Source: Thermoplasmata archaeon
GTDB taxonomy: Archaea > Thermoplasmatota > Thermoplasmata > Thermoplasmatales > Thermoplasmataceae
Assembly (NCBI GenBank): GCA_021818675.1
Contig: JAKATR010000069.1
Span: forward strand, 1 to 39,506
Reading direction: 5' to 3'
Length of the DNA: 39,506 nt
Shown: positions 7,977-16,233 of the stretch, one piece after another
Layout of the letters: every line of letters starts with the position of its first letter
How positions within the stretch are numbered: the first letter of the stretch is position 1
The notes under the pieces: generated by a model
What the model saw: only the letters and a program-made list of their open reading frames with translations
What the model was told of the DNA's origin: nothing
Database searches by the model: none
Made by a program: the position numbers and the translations under genes

Positions 7977-8927
7977 ATGAGTTCTGATGACTTTGCCATT
8001 GAAGTTAATGACCTTGTGAAGAGTTACGATGGAAAGAGCAATCAGGTTGATCATCTTAATTTTAAAGTTCCATATGGAGAAGTATATGGCTTACTGGGGA
8101 AAAATGGTGCGGGTAAGACAACAACAATCAAGATTCTTACCACTCTAATACAGCAGAATTCAGGGTCTGCAAGTATATGTGGAATTGATGTGAAAAGGAA
8201 ACCAAACAGCGTCAGGAAGATTATTGGTGTTGTGCAGCAGAACGAATCCTTTGACTTCACAACGGTTGAAAAGAGTTTCTATATTTATGGGCTGTTATGG
8301 GAAATACCAAAAAGCACAGTGACGCAAAGAGCATCTGAACTGATGCAACTCTTCGATCTCAACGAAATCAGGAACAGAAGAATGTTTGAACTTTCTGGAG
8401 GACAAAAGAAAAGAGTTCAGGTGGCAAGGGAATTTATTCATGATATGAGTGTCCTGTTTCTGGATGAACCCACTGTTGGAATGGATCCAATAATGAGAAG
8501 AGAGATACTTAACTACATCCGTGAAAAATCAAAGGAGGGCCTGACTGTGCTCTTCACAACACATATACTGGAAGAAGCAGACTATCTCTGCAAGAAGATC
8601 GGCATGATCAATAAAGGAAAGATGGTTGCTGAAGGCAGGTCTGAGGAACTGAAAGAAAAATTTGAGTCGATGAGAAAGCTTGCAATAACATCAAGGGAAC
8701 CTGTGGATAAGAATCTAAAGAGCTCCCTGATGAAAAAGTTCTCACAAATGCAAACCAACATTGAATATGAAGTGGAAAATAAACAGATAACGGTAATAGG
8801 GAAAGACATGGGCAGAATTCTTCCTGAAGTGATACAGATAGTCAATTCACTTTCCATCGAGATAGATCAGGTAGTTTTGGATAATCCATCACTTGACGAT
8901 GTCTTTATTGAGGTGATGAAGGGTTGA
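7977..8927 (+). CDS. ABC exporter ATP-binding protein (DrrA/CcmA-like)
   Basis: A 316-residue ABC ATPase. Walker A GKNGAGKTT is at 41-49, the Q-loop at VVQQNE near 86-90, the signature LSGGQ at 139-143, Walker B VLFLDEP at about 159-165, and a switch His follows in FTTH. The roughly 80-residue C-terminal extension (after EGRSEELKEKFES) is typical of drug/antibiotic exporter ATPases such as DrrA. It would power the ABC-2 permease encoded next, whose start overlaps its stop by 4 bp (TTGA). The exported compound is unknown. Confidence 0.93.
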   Translation: MSSDDFAIEVNDLVKSYDGKSNQVDHLNFKVPYGEVYGLLGKNGAGKTTTIKILTTLIQQNSGSASICGIDVKRKPNSVRKIIGVVQQNESFDFTTVEKSFYIYGLLWEIPKSTVTQRASELMQLFDLNEIRNRRMFELSGGQKKRVQVAREFIHDMSVLFLDEPTVGMDPIMRREILNYIREKSKEGLTVLFTTHILEEADYLCKKIGMINKGKMVAEGRSEELKEKFESMRKLAITSREPVDKNLKSSLMKKFSQMQTNIEYEVENKQITVIGKDMGRILPEVIQIVNSLSIEIDQVVLDNPSLDDVFIEVMKG

Positions 8928-9697
8928 AACTTCCTTCCTTTGTCCGACTTACAATAAGAAATATTCGCGTGAATATGGATCCGGGAACAATGATGTTCAT
9001 GCTTGGGTTGCCCGCACTCTATCTGGCAGTTCTTGGCGTTATGTACGAAGGATTAATAACTTCAGTTCCCGGACCCAATGGTCCAATATCTTACATAACG
9101 TTTCTTGCACCAGGCATTATAGGAATGCAGGCTCTCACTGCAGGCAATATAGGGGGCGGAATGCTATGGGCAGACAGGAGATGGGGCATGTTTGAACAGA
9201 TATTGGTTGGCCCATTCAGAAGGATCGACTATCTTATGGGTATCATGCTTCTTGCAGTCATATTTTCCGTAACTGGGAGCACAATAATGGCTGCATTGGC
9301 ATTCTATACCTCTGCTCACCTTTTTGTGACCCCGGTAAATATTATCCTTCTTTTCATAACACTTGCCATAGGAACTACTTTCTTCAGTTCTCTATTTCTC
9401 ATATTCGCTGTTAAAATAAAAAGCATGAATGCCTATAATACAATAACAATTGTCCTCTTCTTCTTCCTTGATTTTGCAAGCCCGTCATTCTATCCAATAA
9501 CCAGCAAAACTCCTGTTGCCTTGAAGGCATTTATCGATATTAATCCCCTGAGCTATATAGTCTATTCGGCCAGAGATATACTTTCCTACAATCAGCCATA
9601 CTCATCCCTTGAACCATTGCTTGTAATATTTATTATAACACTGGCTTTTCTTGGGCTCGCTGTGAAATTATACGGAAATGTTCAAACAGGAGTATGA
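8924..9697 (+). CDS. ABC-2 type transporter permease
   Basis: A 257-residue integral membrane protein with about six hydrophobic segments, matching the ABC-2 membrane family. The sequence FLAPGIIGMQALTAGNIGGGMLWADRRWGMFEQILVGP is the characteristic region around the coupling helix. Translation begins at TTG 8924, overlapping the ATPase stop codon as TTGA, a sign of translational coupling. Together the two genes form a complete homodimeric exporter, probably for a lipid, toxin or drug-like molecule. Confidence 0.9.
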   Translation: MKLPSFVRLTIRNIRVNMDPGTMMFMLGLPALYLAVLGVMYEGLITSVPGPNGPISYITFLAPGIIGMQALTAGNIGGGMLWADRRWGMFEQILVGPFRRIDYLMGIMLLAVIFSVTGSTIMAALAFYTSAHLFVTPVNIILLFITLAIGTTFFSSLFLIFAVKIKSMNAYNTITIVLFFFLDFASPSFYPITSKTPVALKAFIDINPLSYIVYSARDILSYNQPYSSLEPLLVIFIITLAFLGLAVKLYGNVQTGV

Positions 9698-9785
9698 ATT
9701 TACTTCATAATTTCTCATACCATAACAATTGCGATGATTTTCTGGAAAACCTCATAAGCTTTCAAAAATGAAATTCCATGAAAAA

Positions 9786-10190
9786 TTATTTGGTCTTTGA
9801 CATGCTGAAATGGTTGAGAAGATTAATTAAATGATTGAGACTAAGTCGATTTATTGACGGTCTCTGGAGGCTCTCCATGTATCTGGTGATATATTGAGAA
9901 TTGGCATCTTTGCTTTCAAGTGTCTCCTGCATAAATATCATAAGTTTGCCCTTATAGGAAAACCGATAAATAATGTAAATTATGATCAATGGCCAGAATA
10001 GGAACTCGTTGATCTCTGTGAAAATGGCATTTCCAGCGGTTGAATAGAATAGAAAAATTATGATTACAATCAGAATGCATATCTTTAGTAAAAGGAGGAT
10101 ATTTTTCCCTGCCTCAAGTTCTTTAATTCTTGTATCTCTATACTGATTCCCGTCCATGTTAGTTACGCTTCTGTTAATGTCCTTAACCAA
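9786..10190 (-). CDS. Small membrane protein, unknown (134 aa)
   Basis: A 134-residue protein with a charged N-terminus, two adjacent hydrophobic segments (ILLLLKICILIVIIIFLFYS and FLFWPLIIIYIIYRF), and a basic, Asn/Ser-rich C-terminal tail likely facing the cytosol. I do not recognise a family. The frame opens at a TTG; an in-frame ATG at 10157 (MDGNQYRD) is an alternative, with TATA-like sequences upstream of both. It lies downstream of the MFS gene in the same direction with a 53-bp gap, so co-expression is possible. Confidence 0.55.
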   Translation of the reverse strand: MVKDINRSVTNMDGNQYRDTRIKELEAGKNILLLLKICILIVIIIFLFYSTAGNAIFTEINEFLFWPLIIIYIIYRFSYKGKLMIFMQETLESKDANSQYITRYMESLQRPSINRLSLNHLINLLNHFSMSKTK

Positions 10191-10243
10191 TAAAAAGGGA
10201 TTGAGAGTTAATAGTTTTATCCAAATTCAATAATTTATCATGT

Positions 10244-11392
10244 TCAAATGCGATTATCCCTGTATTTCAGGAAGAAAGCCAGATCATATGAAATTTTAGT
10301 CAAAGCAGCCATGAAAAATATTCCAGGGGGAAAGATTTCCATGATAATTCCTGCAATACCCGGTCCCGGTATCTGCATTCCATTTCTGATACCAATAAAC
10401 ACTGAATTACTGTTCACTCTGGATTCCTGCGGTATGACAGTATTTACAAAACTGTCTCTAGCAGGTACATCCATCTGGCTGGTGGATTGACGCAAATATA
10501 GAAATACTTCACTGACAACAAGCATATGAAACACAGGTACCATAAAAAGCATGATATTACTCATAATATGAGTGTAAACCATTGTCCTTACAAGTCCAAT
10601 GTTTCCTGAGATATACTTTGACCCTATAATGGACAGTGCTGTAATAATGTTAACAATGATAAAAATGAAACCTACCTGTGAAATGTCGAGGTTATAAACC
10701 ACCTTAAAGAACAGAGTTATAATCGAATTATTCACAAGTCCACCGCCAAGAGAATCCACGGAAAAAAGCAATGCCAGACTCCTTACCAGACTTTTTGTCT
10801 TCTCATCATGTATCCTTTCCCCTTTCTTTTTAGGAACAAATGCAGGGAACTTGATAAATAAATAAATTGCAACCTGTACAAGGGACAGGATAACATTTAT
10901 CAGAAAAACCAGCTGGAATGAACTTGGGTTGTATAGGAAGAGAAATAGTGATGCTATAGCGCCACTTCCATAGGAGCCAAAATTGTATACTGCGAACATG
11001 GAATTCTTCTGATTCTGATTATCCGTATACAGACTCATGGTATACTGTTCTATGGACTGATTTGCCGTAAGATCTCTTCCACTTAAGGAAAATCCTCCAA
11101 CGATAAGCGCAATAAAAAGGAATATTACATTTTCCTCCAAGTAAAAGATTGTAAGGGATATTAAAAAAAGTAAGGCCATTAGAAGAAGCTTTCGCTTTGC
11201 CATTATTCTGACGGCAGTGTAAACGTATAGAAAAATTGTTGAAATAGCAAGACTAACAAGAATGACAATTCCGATCTCCAATGAGCTAAAGTCAAAGCTG
11301 GCAAGAAAATATGGTATGGTTATTGCAAGAGATGTAAAAATGAAAGAGCGAATAGATTTGGTAAACGAAAGCAAAATAGCCTCAAATTTCAT
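10244..11392 (-). CDS. Major facilitator superfamily transporter
   Basis: A 382-residue protein with about eleven to twelve hydrophobic segments and a charged central loop (FVPKKKGERIHDEKTKS) between two six-helix halves, the MFS layout. The conserved region RQSTSQMDVPARDSFVNTVIP in the C-terminal half resembles archaeal multidrug/sugar MFS members. The substrate is not apparent. The start ATG 11392 is 19 bp after a small frame that follows tRNA-Met, so read-through from the tRNA promoter is possible. Confidence 0.85.
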   Translation of the reverse strand: MKFEAILLSFTKSIRSFIFTSLAITIPYFLASFDFSSLEIGIVILVSLAISTIFLYVYTAVRIMAKRKLLLMALLFLISLTIFYLEENVIFLFIALIVGGFSLSGRDLTANQSIEQYTMSLYTDNQNQKNSMFAVYNFGSYGSGAIASLFLFLYNPSSFQLVFLINVILSLVQVAIYLFIKFPAFVPKKKGERIHDEKTKSLVRSLALLFSVDSLGGGLVNNSIITLFFKVVYNLDISQVGFIFIIVNIITALSIIGSKYISGNIGLVRTMVYTHIMSNIMLFMVPVFHMLVVSEVFLYLRQSTSQMDVPARDSFVNTVIPQESRVNSNSVFIGIRNGMQIPGPGIAGIIMEIFPPGIFFMAALTKISYDLAFFLKYRDNRI

Positions 11393-11411
11393 AAATGGAA
11401 GATTGCTGATT

Positions 11412-11603
11412 TTATTTAGCTTTTCTCATCTGTCTGAAGGATACCTTTGTTGATTGCCCAATTTTGTCTTTATATTCAAAAAAATTGAAATTCGAGAGTA
11501 ATCCCTTTTTTTCCATATCCCTTTCGAGTTTAATGAGATTTGGAAAATATTTGGAGAACCATATAAAGACTGGGGCATTTCGTCTTCTAATCCATATCCC
11601 CAA
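11412..11603 (-). CDS. Small basic protein encoded just downstream of tRNA-Met (63 aa)
   Basis: A TTG at 11603, nine bases beyond the tRNA-Met 3' end, opens a 63-codon frame (MGIWIRRRNAPV at the start, STKVSFRQMRKAK at the end) with a net positive charge and a protein-like composition. A shorter version could start at ATG 11516 (MEKKGLL), which has a weak AAAGGGAT site before it. No family is recognised. It sits between tRNA-Met and the MFS gene with a 19-bp gap to the latter. No ATG start for the longer form and the short length make this uncertain. Confidence 0.4.
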   Translation of the reverse strand: MGIWIRRRNAPVFIWFSKYFPNLIKLERDMEKKGLLSNFNFFEYKDKIGQSTKVSFRQMRKAK

Positions 11604-11612
11604 AGTTATAAT

Positions 11613-11685
11613 GGGGCTGATCGGATTTGAACCAATGACCACCTGGTTATGAGCCAGGCGCTCTACCTAGCTAAGCTACAGCCCC
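11613..11685 (-). tRNA. tRNA-Met (CAU), elongator type
   Basis: On the minus strand the acceptor arms GGGGCTG and CAGCCCC pair, the anticodon arm is CCTGG-CTCATAA-CCAGG (anticodon CAT), and the T arm is ATTGG-TTCAAAT-CCGAT. It lacks the features of the archaeal initiator tRNA, so it is elongator Met; an Ile tRNA with an agmatidine-modified CAU anticodon is an alternative that sequence alone does not exclude. No CCA is encoded. It lies 3 bp from tRNA-Asn, in the same transcript. Confidence 0.9.
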
Positions 11686-11688
11686 TAC

Positions 11689-11760
11689 GCCGTTGATCGG
11701 ATTTGAACCGATGACCGCTCGGTTAACAGCCGAGTGCTCTACCAGCTAAGCTACAACGGC
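11689..11760 (-). tRNA. tRNA-Asn (GUU)
   Basis: Acceptor arms GCCGTTG/CAACGGC, anticodon arm CTCGG-CTGTTAA-CCGAG with anticodon GTT, and T arm ATCGG-TTCAAAT-CCGAT all pair. It is the first gene of a tRNA-Asn/tRNA-Met tandem. Confidence 0.95.
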
Positions 11761-11783
11761 AGGCTTAACGAAAACGTTGAAAA

Positions 11784-11799
11784 GCTTTTAACTCTTTCG
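11784..11799 (-). promoter_or_regulatory. BRE/TATA promoter of the tRNA-Asn/tRNA-Met unit
   Basis: Read on the minus strand, CGAAAGA followed by GTTAAAAGC looks like an archaeal BRE plus TATA box. It lies 24-32 nt upstream of the mature tRNA-Asn 5' end. Confidence 0.55.
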
Positions 11800-11967
11800 G
11801 ATCATAGAATCTCAGATATAATAGTTTCCAAGACTCAAAGATTTAAATTCAGAGATTGACCTTCAATAATAATTTTAATCTTCAGAATAGCCTTCAAAAG
11901 CACATTTTGATTATATTACTCTGTTATGAGTGAGAAATATGACAAGTATTTTCGCATTAAAAGCGTT

Positions 11968-13032
11968 TTATCCATGTATCAATTCCTGACTGATCTCCTT
12001 TATGTTTATGCCGCAAATTTTTTCAATGTCTTCATTAAGCTTAACAATTTTATTGGCTGCTTCAACCAAATTTTTTCTTTTATAATTTTCAACAACTTCT
12101 TCCAAGGTAATAATTTTGTTCCCGGATACCAGGTTATCGGCTTGTGCAACTATTTTTTCTTCCAATGTGACTGGAGTATAATCTTTCACAGGAAGCCCTA
12201 ATTTTTCGGCTTCATCTTTAGATATTCCCGCCCCGGTATGCCTTTCAACGATTTTCACAATATCTTCGGAAATTTTTGCTGTTCTAAGAATCTCAGCTCC
12301 TTTTACTGCATGGTCAATTCCGTTAGTTACCGTTCTTCCTATATCATGAAGCATGGCCCCAGCCCTTACAACCTCAATATTGGCATTGCACGATGAAGCT
12401 ATACGTGTCGCAAGGCGTTCCACCATAAACACGTGATCAAGTAACCGCTGACTGGCGTTATTCCTTTGAAGAATCAACAGACATTCCTCTCCGTCAGGAA
12501 TATAATCGACTTTCTTTCCGCGTTCCATTGGAATTATGCGCCTCATCCCTGTTATTAGATTTTCCAGCTCTTTACCATCATTGAGGCGATCCATAAGAAT
12601 AGCAAGTGCTGAGACTTCACTAATTGGCTGTGAAGTTACAGATACGTTAAAGTCACTCATTTCGTATGCCCAGAAAGGTACCTTTTCTGCCCCAACTATG
12701 ATCATTATACCGTTTCCGGTTTTAATCTGAGATTCCTTAATCTTCCCTATTGTATCTTTCAGAGGCATCCCGTACATTGTGAGATGAATCTTCAAAAATC
12801 CTTTTTTCGAGGCGATATCTTTAGGGTCGATACCAGATCTTACAAAGAATTTCCCTCCAAAATTCCTGTTTACGCTTTCAATATTTTCTTCAATTGCAGG
12901 GTCTTTTGTGTCGATATAAATTCCCGAAGCTCCAAAAGCTCTTGCTGTGAGCGCAACGTGAGTTGTTATCCTTTTGTCCCTCTCTGGTCGATGTCCAATA
13001 CGAAGTATTTCGATATCCTTCTTTCCATCCAT
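11968..13032 (-). CDS. trm56: tRNA (cytidine-56-2'-O)-methyltransferase fused to an HD domain
   Basis: The N-terminal half (about residues 1-165) matches aTrm56, a SPOUT-class enzyme that methylates C56 in the tRNA T loop of archaea: EILRIGHRPERDKRITTHVALTARAFGASGIY at the start, and the knot segment IMIIVGAEKVPFWAYEMSDFNVSV. The C-terminal half (about 185-340) is an HD phosphohydrolase domain with HVFMVERLA, MLHDIGR (HD pair), GIDHAVKGAEIL and a later VAQADNL, which together supply the metal ligands. Two-domain forms are, as I recall, typical of Thermoplasmata while most aTrm56 proteins stop after the first domain. The HD domain's substrate is unknown; a phosphodiesterase acting on RNA ends or nucleotides is an inference. 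The regulator gene upstream ends 5 bp before. Confidence 0.92.
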   Translation of the reverse strand: MDGKKDIEILRIGHRPERDKRITTHVALTARAFGASGIYIDTKDPAIEENIESVNRNFGGKFFVRSGIDPKDIASKKGFLKIHLTMYGMPLKDTIGKIKESQIKTGNGIMIIVGAEKVPFWAYEMSDFNVSVTSQPISEVSALAILMDRLNDGKELENLITGMRRIIPMERGKKVDYIPDGEECLLILQRNNASQRLLDHVFMVERLATRIASSCNANIEVVRAGAMLHDIGRTVTNGIDHAVKGAEILRTAKISEDIVKIVERHTGAGISKDEAEKLGLPVKDYTPVTLEEKIVAQADNLVSGNKIITLEEVVENYKRKNLVEAANKIVKLNEDIEKICGINIKEISQELIHG

Positions 13033-13037
13033 CCAGT

Positions 13038-13541
13038 TTACTCTGTGTCGACCTTTTCTATTTTGTACCCTTTAATCTGCATCAGTGATGATCTCTTCAC
13101 CAAGCCTCTGAGAAGAGTCTGTGAAATATCCAGATTTGTTGCGGCATCGCCAAGGAATACCCCCTCGTTTCCCTTCATCATTCCTATTAACTTATCCTCA
13201 TATTCGTTAAGCTTTGACTCTGAAATGGTTGTGGCATATATTATATCTGCAAGTTCACTCATAGTCCCCATCAGATTGATCTGAACGTTCGTATAATAAG
13301 TATGATATGCCTTTTCTGGGCCGCTGTCTCCTGTGATCCACTGACTTTCGATCATTTTGATCTTATCCAGATAATGTAATGCTTTCTTTCCTTCATTGCC
13401 ATATCTTTCCTGAATCACGGGCATTGTGATCCAGCTCATTGAAAGATCAAGAAGAAGCTTTCTTTTAACTTCTGAGTCAGCAGCGTGAAATATTGATACT
13501 AATTCTCCCGGATCATTTACAACCTTTATTCTACTAGTCAT
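13038..13541 (-). CDS. Winged-helix (ArsR-like) transcription regulator
   Basis: A 167-residue soluble protein. Residues 1-60 (ELVSIFHAADSEVKRKLLLDLSMSWITMPVIQERYGNEGKKALHYLDKIKMIESQW) have the helix-turn-helix-wing pattern of ArsR-type regulators, where a helix after the turn reads the major groove. The second half is helical and may dimerise; no metal-binding Cys cluster is visible. A TATA-like AATATAC about 25 nt upstream suggests a leaderless start at ATG 13541. It is followed after 5 bp by trm56, with which it is probably co-transcribed. Confidence 0.7.
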   Translation of the reverse strand: MTSRIKVVNDPGELVSIFHAADSEVKRKLLLDLSMSWITMPVIQERYGNEGKKALHYLDKIKMIESQWITGDSGPEKAYHTYYTNVQINLMGTMSELADIIYATTISESKLNEYEDKLIGMMKGNEGVFLGDAATNLDISQTLLRGLVKRSSLMQIKGYKIEKVDTE

Positions 13542-13657
13542 CCAACCTATATATCATCAGAGTATATTTGATTTAATGGCTGAATTTTTTTCTTGTTTAT
13601 TTAAAAACTTCACTTTTATTGCCTGAAACCCTTTGATTACTCATACTCCTAAGAGAC

Positions 13658-14089
13658 TCATTGTTTCAGCATATTAATATTCCAGACCAGAAGCATGCTT
13701 ACAGCATAGTTTATTGGAGCTGCGATTATTGAACCTGCTAAATTACCGATTAATGGAGATATATTGAATTGGAAGAGTAGAAATAGCTGAAGTAGAACTG
13801 ATTCTGCTGACCCTGCTAAATTTATTAGTTCAAATTTACCCAACCTCAATAAGAATCCCGTTTTTCCTCCTCCGTGCCATCCCTGCCCCCTGGCTGTCCA
13901 AACCTCATTGAGATAGAACCCAACAGCCACCGCACTGGCCGTTGCAATTATTTCGACCTCAATGATAAAAGAATAACCGGTAAATACTATGAAAAGTAAC
14001 AATAAACCTTCAGAGATGAGAAAACTTATGCCTCCCACAGCAAAGAATTTTGCACTCCTTTTAGCATTATTTTCAATAAATTTACCCAT
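13658..14089 (-). CDS. GtrA-family membrane protein
   Basis: About 143 residues with four hydrophobic segments: AKFFAVGGISFLISEGLLLLFIV, IEVEIIATASAVAVGFYLNEVWT, GKFELINLAGSAESVLLQLFLLFQ and IGNLAGSIIAAPINYAVSMLLVW. The FxxVGxxxxxxxxxLL start, the N near the end of the second helix and the NYxxSxxxVW end are GtrA hallmarks. GtrA proteins help move polyprenyl-linked sugars across membranes or support glycosyltransferases. ATG 14089 fits a TATA-like AATTAATTAAATTC about 25 nt upstream; a GTG at 14104 would add five residues. Confidence 0.85.
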   Translation of the reverse strand: MGKFIENNAKRSAKFFAVGGISFLISEGLLLLFIVFTGYSFIIEVEIIATASAVAVGFYLNEVWTARGQGWHGGGKTGFLLRLGKFELINLAGSAESVLLQLFLLFQFNISPLIGNLAGSIIAAPINYAVSMLLVWNINMLKQ

Positions 14090-14517
14090 TTTAGGGTTCA
14101 ACACTTTGAATTTAATTAATTGATCTGTTATTTCTTCTATTTCGAAGTTAACTTAAATGCAGGGTGCTAATGATGAACATATAAAAAATAAATGATTTGT
14201 TTTTCATTTACAAATCTCAGTATTCAATTTGCACTTTTTGTTCATACCCATTCCTTACCTGAGGAATTTTAATCTCTTATTCTTTTATTCTAATTTGGTT
14301 CCGCGAACATTTTGAATTTCCAGTCAATCCCATATTACCATGATTATTATTACATAAATTTTAGAATAACCTTATTTTTAATTTATTGCCAGTTTAGATT
14401 CTTTTTTGTAAACTGTTTTGTTAACAAAAACCGTTGAAAAATCCTATTAAAAGAGCTAAAAAGATTTAATTGCATGAGGGATTACCTTAGAACCCAACTT
14501 AATATTTGGTGGAAATT
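14090..14517. promoter_or_regulatory. Divergent intergenic region upstream of the sdh operon, with a palindrome
   Basis: About 430 bp without a credible gene. It contains a perfect 14-bp palindrome TTTTGTTAACAAAA at 14416-14429, directly followed by ACCGTT, and further downstream an A/T-rich TATA-like stretch (about 14455-14472) that would serve sdhA. The palindrome lies some 35-50 bp upstream of that box, the place for an activator or redox regulator. No RNA gene was recognised. Confidence 0.4.
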
Positions 14518-16233
14518 ATGGAAGAAACTTTCAAGACAATAAAAACTGATGTTCTCGTTATTGGGGCTGGAGGAGCAGGTATGAGAGCTTCTATAGCCGT
14601 GAAAGAGGCGGGACTTGATGTTGTGATGGTTACAAAGTCCCTGCTGGGAAAAGCCCATACAGTTATGGCAGAAGGAGGAATTGCAGCAGCTCTGGGAAAT
14701 GTTGATCCTCAGGACAACTGGAAGGTACATTACGGAGATATCATAGAAGAGGGAGTATATATCTCAAACTGGAAAATGGCAGAAATTTGCGCGAAGGAGG
14801 CTCCTGAAAGAGTATTCGAACTTGAATCCTATGGGGCACTTTTTGACAGGACTCCAGATGGAAGAATACTTCAAAGAGCATTTGGAGCACATACTTACCG
14901 AAGACTTTGCCATGTTGGAGATAGAACTGGTCTTGAAATAATAAAAACGCTGGAGGATCAGATTCTTCACAGAGATGTAAAGTTCTACGATGAAATGTAT
15001 ATAACAAAAATTGTAGTTAAAAACGGAAAAGCCTGCGGAGCAATTGGAATCAAGATGAATACGGGCGAATTCCACTATTTCCAGGCAAAATCAGTTATCG
15101 TTGCCACAGGAGGATGTGGAAGAGTATACAAGGTAACTTCCAATTCATGGGAATCAACCGGCGATGGTCTTGGATTAGCTTACGAAGCTGGGGCTGTTTT
15201 GAAGGATATGGAAATGATCCAGTTTCACCCAACAGGAATGGTTTACCCTCCTGGAGTTAAGGGTCTGCTCATAACAGAAGCTGTGAGAGGAGAGGGAGGA
15301 ATTCTTCTGAACAGCAAAGGGGAAAGATACATGCTGAGATATTCACCCCAGAAGAAAGAACTTGATGCAAGAGATGTTGTAGCAAGGGCTAACTACAGAG
15401 AAATTCAGGAAGGAAGGGGAACAGAACACGGTGGTGTTTACCTAGATATTACAAGCAAGGGGGCAGATTATATAAAACACAAACTGCCTTCAATGTACAT
15501 GCAGTTCATGGAATTTGCCGGTGTCGATATAACCAAGGAGAAAATGGAAGTTGCTCCAACCGTCCATTACCAGATGGGCGGAATCAGGGTAGAACCTGAG
15601 ACAGGCCACAGCTCTCTGGAAGGATTGTTTGCAGCCGGAGAGGTTGCTTCAGGTCTTCATGGGGCAAACCGGCTCGGAGGTAATTCTCTTGCAGATATTC
15701 TTGTGTTTGGGAGGAGAGCAGGAATAGGTGCCGCGGAATATTCAAAGAATGTAAAGGACATTGAAGTTGACACAAAAGTTGTTAATGATGAAATTAAAAG
15801 AATAAAAGGCTTCCTTAGAAAAGATGGAAAGAATCCATATGAACTCATAGACAGACTCACAACAGCAATGAGCGATCATGTTGGAATTGTCAGGACAAAG
15901 GAAGAGATTGAGAAAGCCATAAAAATAATAAACGAACTCAAGGAGGATTACAAGAATGTTGGTTCTCTGGGATCATTCAAATACAATCACGGTTTGCTTG
16001 GATGCCTTGAGCTTGGAAATATGCTAATTGCAACCGAAGCAATATCCAGAGCAGCCCTTATGAGAGAAGAGAGCAGGGGTGCCCATACAAGAGTTGACTT
16101 CCCAAAAAAGGATAAAAATTGGCTGAAGAACATAGAAATCAAAAAGGCTAATTCTGGAATGCAGTTCGATGTGGTTCCAGTTGAGGAAATGCCAGAGGAA
16201 TACAAGCAATATGCGAAACCGGAGGAATATTAA
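14518..16233 (+). CDS. sdhA: Succinate dehydrogenase flavoprotein subunit
   Basis: About 571 residues with the full SdhA/FrdA layout: FAD dinucleotide fold DVLVIGAGGAGMRASIA, the histidine region KSLLGKAHTVMAEGGIAAALG used for covalent FAD, active-site motifs FHPTG, EAVRGEGGILLNSKGERYM, LDARDVVARA, and the C-terminal GLHGANRLGGNSLADILVFGRRAG. It oxidises succinate to fumarate on the cytoplasmic face. ATG 14518 is preceded by GGTGGA (14508-14513), so the upstream in-frame TTG/GTG codons are less likely. It overlaps sdhB by 1 bp (TAATG), starting a four-gene operon. Confidence 0.96.
   Translation: MEETFKTIKTDVLVIGAGGAGMRASIAVKEAGLDVVMVTKSLLGKAHTVMAEGGIAAALGNVDPQDNWKVHYGDIIEEGVYISNWKMAEICAKEAPERVFELESYGALFDRTPDGRILQRAFGAHTYRRLCHVGDRTGLEIIKTLEDQILHRDVKFYDEMYITKIVVKNGKACGAIGIKMNTGEFHYFQAKSVIVATGGCGRVYKVTSNSWESTGDGLGLAYEAGAVLKDMEMIQFHPTGMVYPPGVKGLLITEAVRGEGGILLNSKGERYMLRYSPQKKELDARDVVARANYREIQEGRGTEHGGVYLDITSKGADYIKHKLPSMYMQFMEFAGVDITKEKMEVAPTVHYQMGGIRVEPETGHSSLEGLFAAGEVASGLHGANRLGGNSLADILVFGRRAGIGAAEYSKNVKDIEVDTKVVNDEIKRIKGFLRKDGKNPYELIDRLTTAMSDHVGIVRTKEEIEKAIKIINELKEDYKNVGSLGSFKYNHGLLGCLELGNMLIATEAISRAALMREESRGAHTRVDFPKKDKNWLKNIEIKKANSGMQFDVVPVEEMPEEYKQYAKPEEY

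Noticed and set aside
11689-11760. tRNA-Asn or tRNA-Met as an integration site with a duplicated 3' end
   Set aside because: No repeated tRNA end was found elsewhere in the window.
11926-12201. Plus-strand frame over the trm56 3' end
   Set aside because: Antisense to a firmly supported gene; no ribosome site; composition not protein-like.
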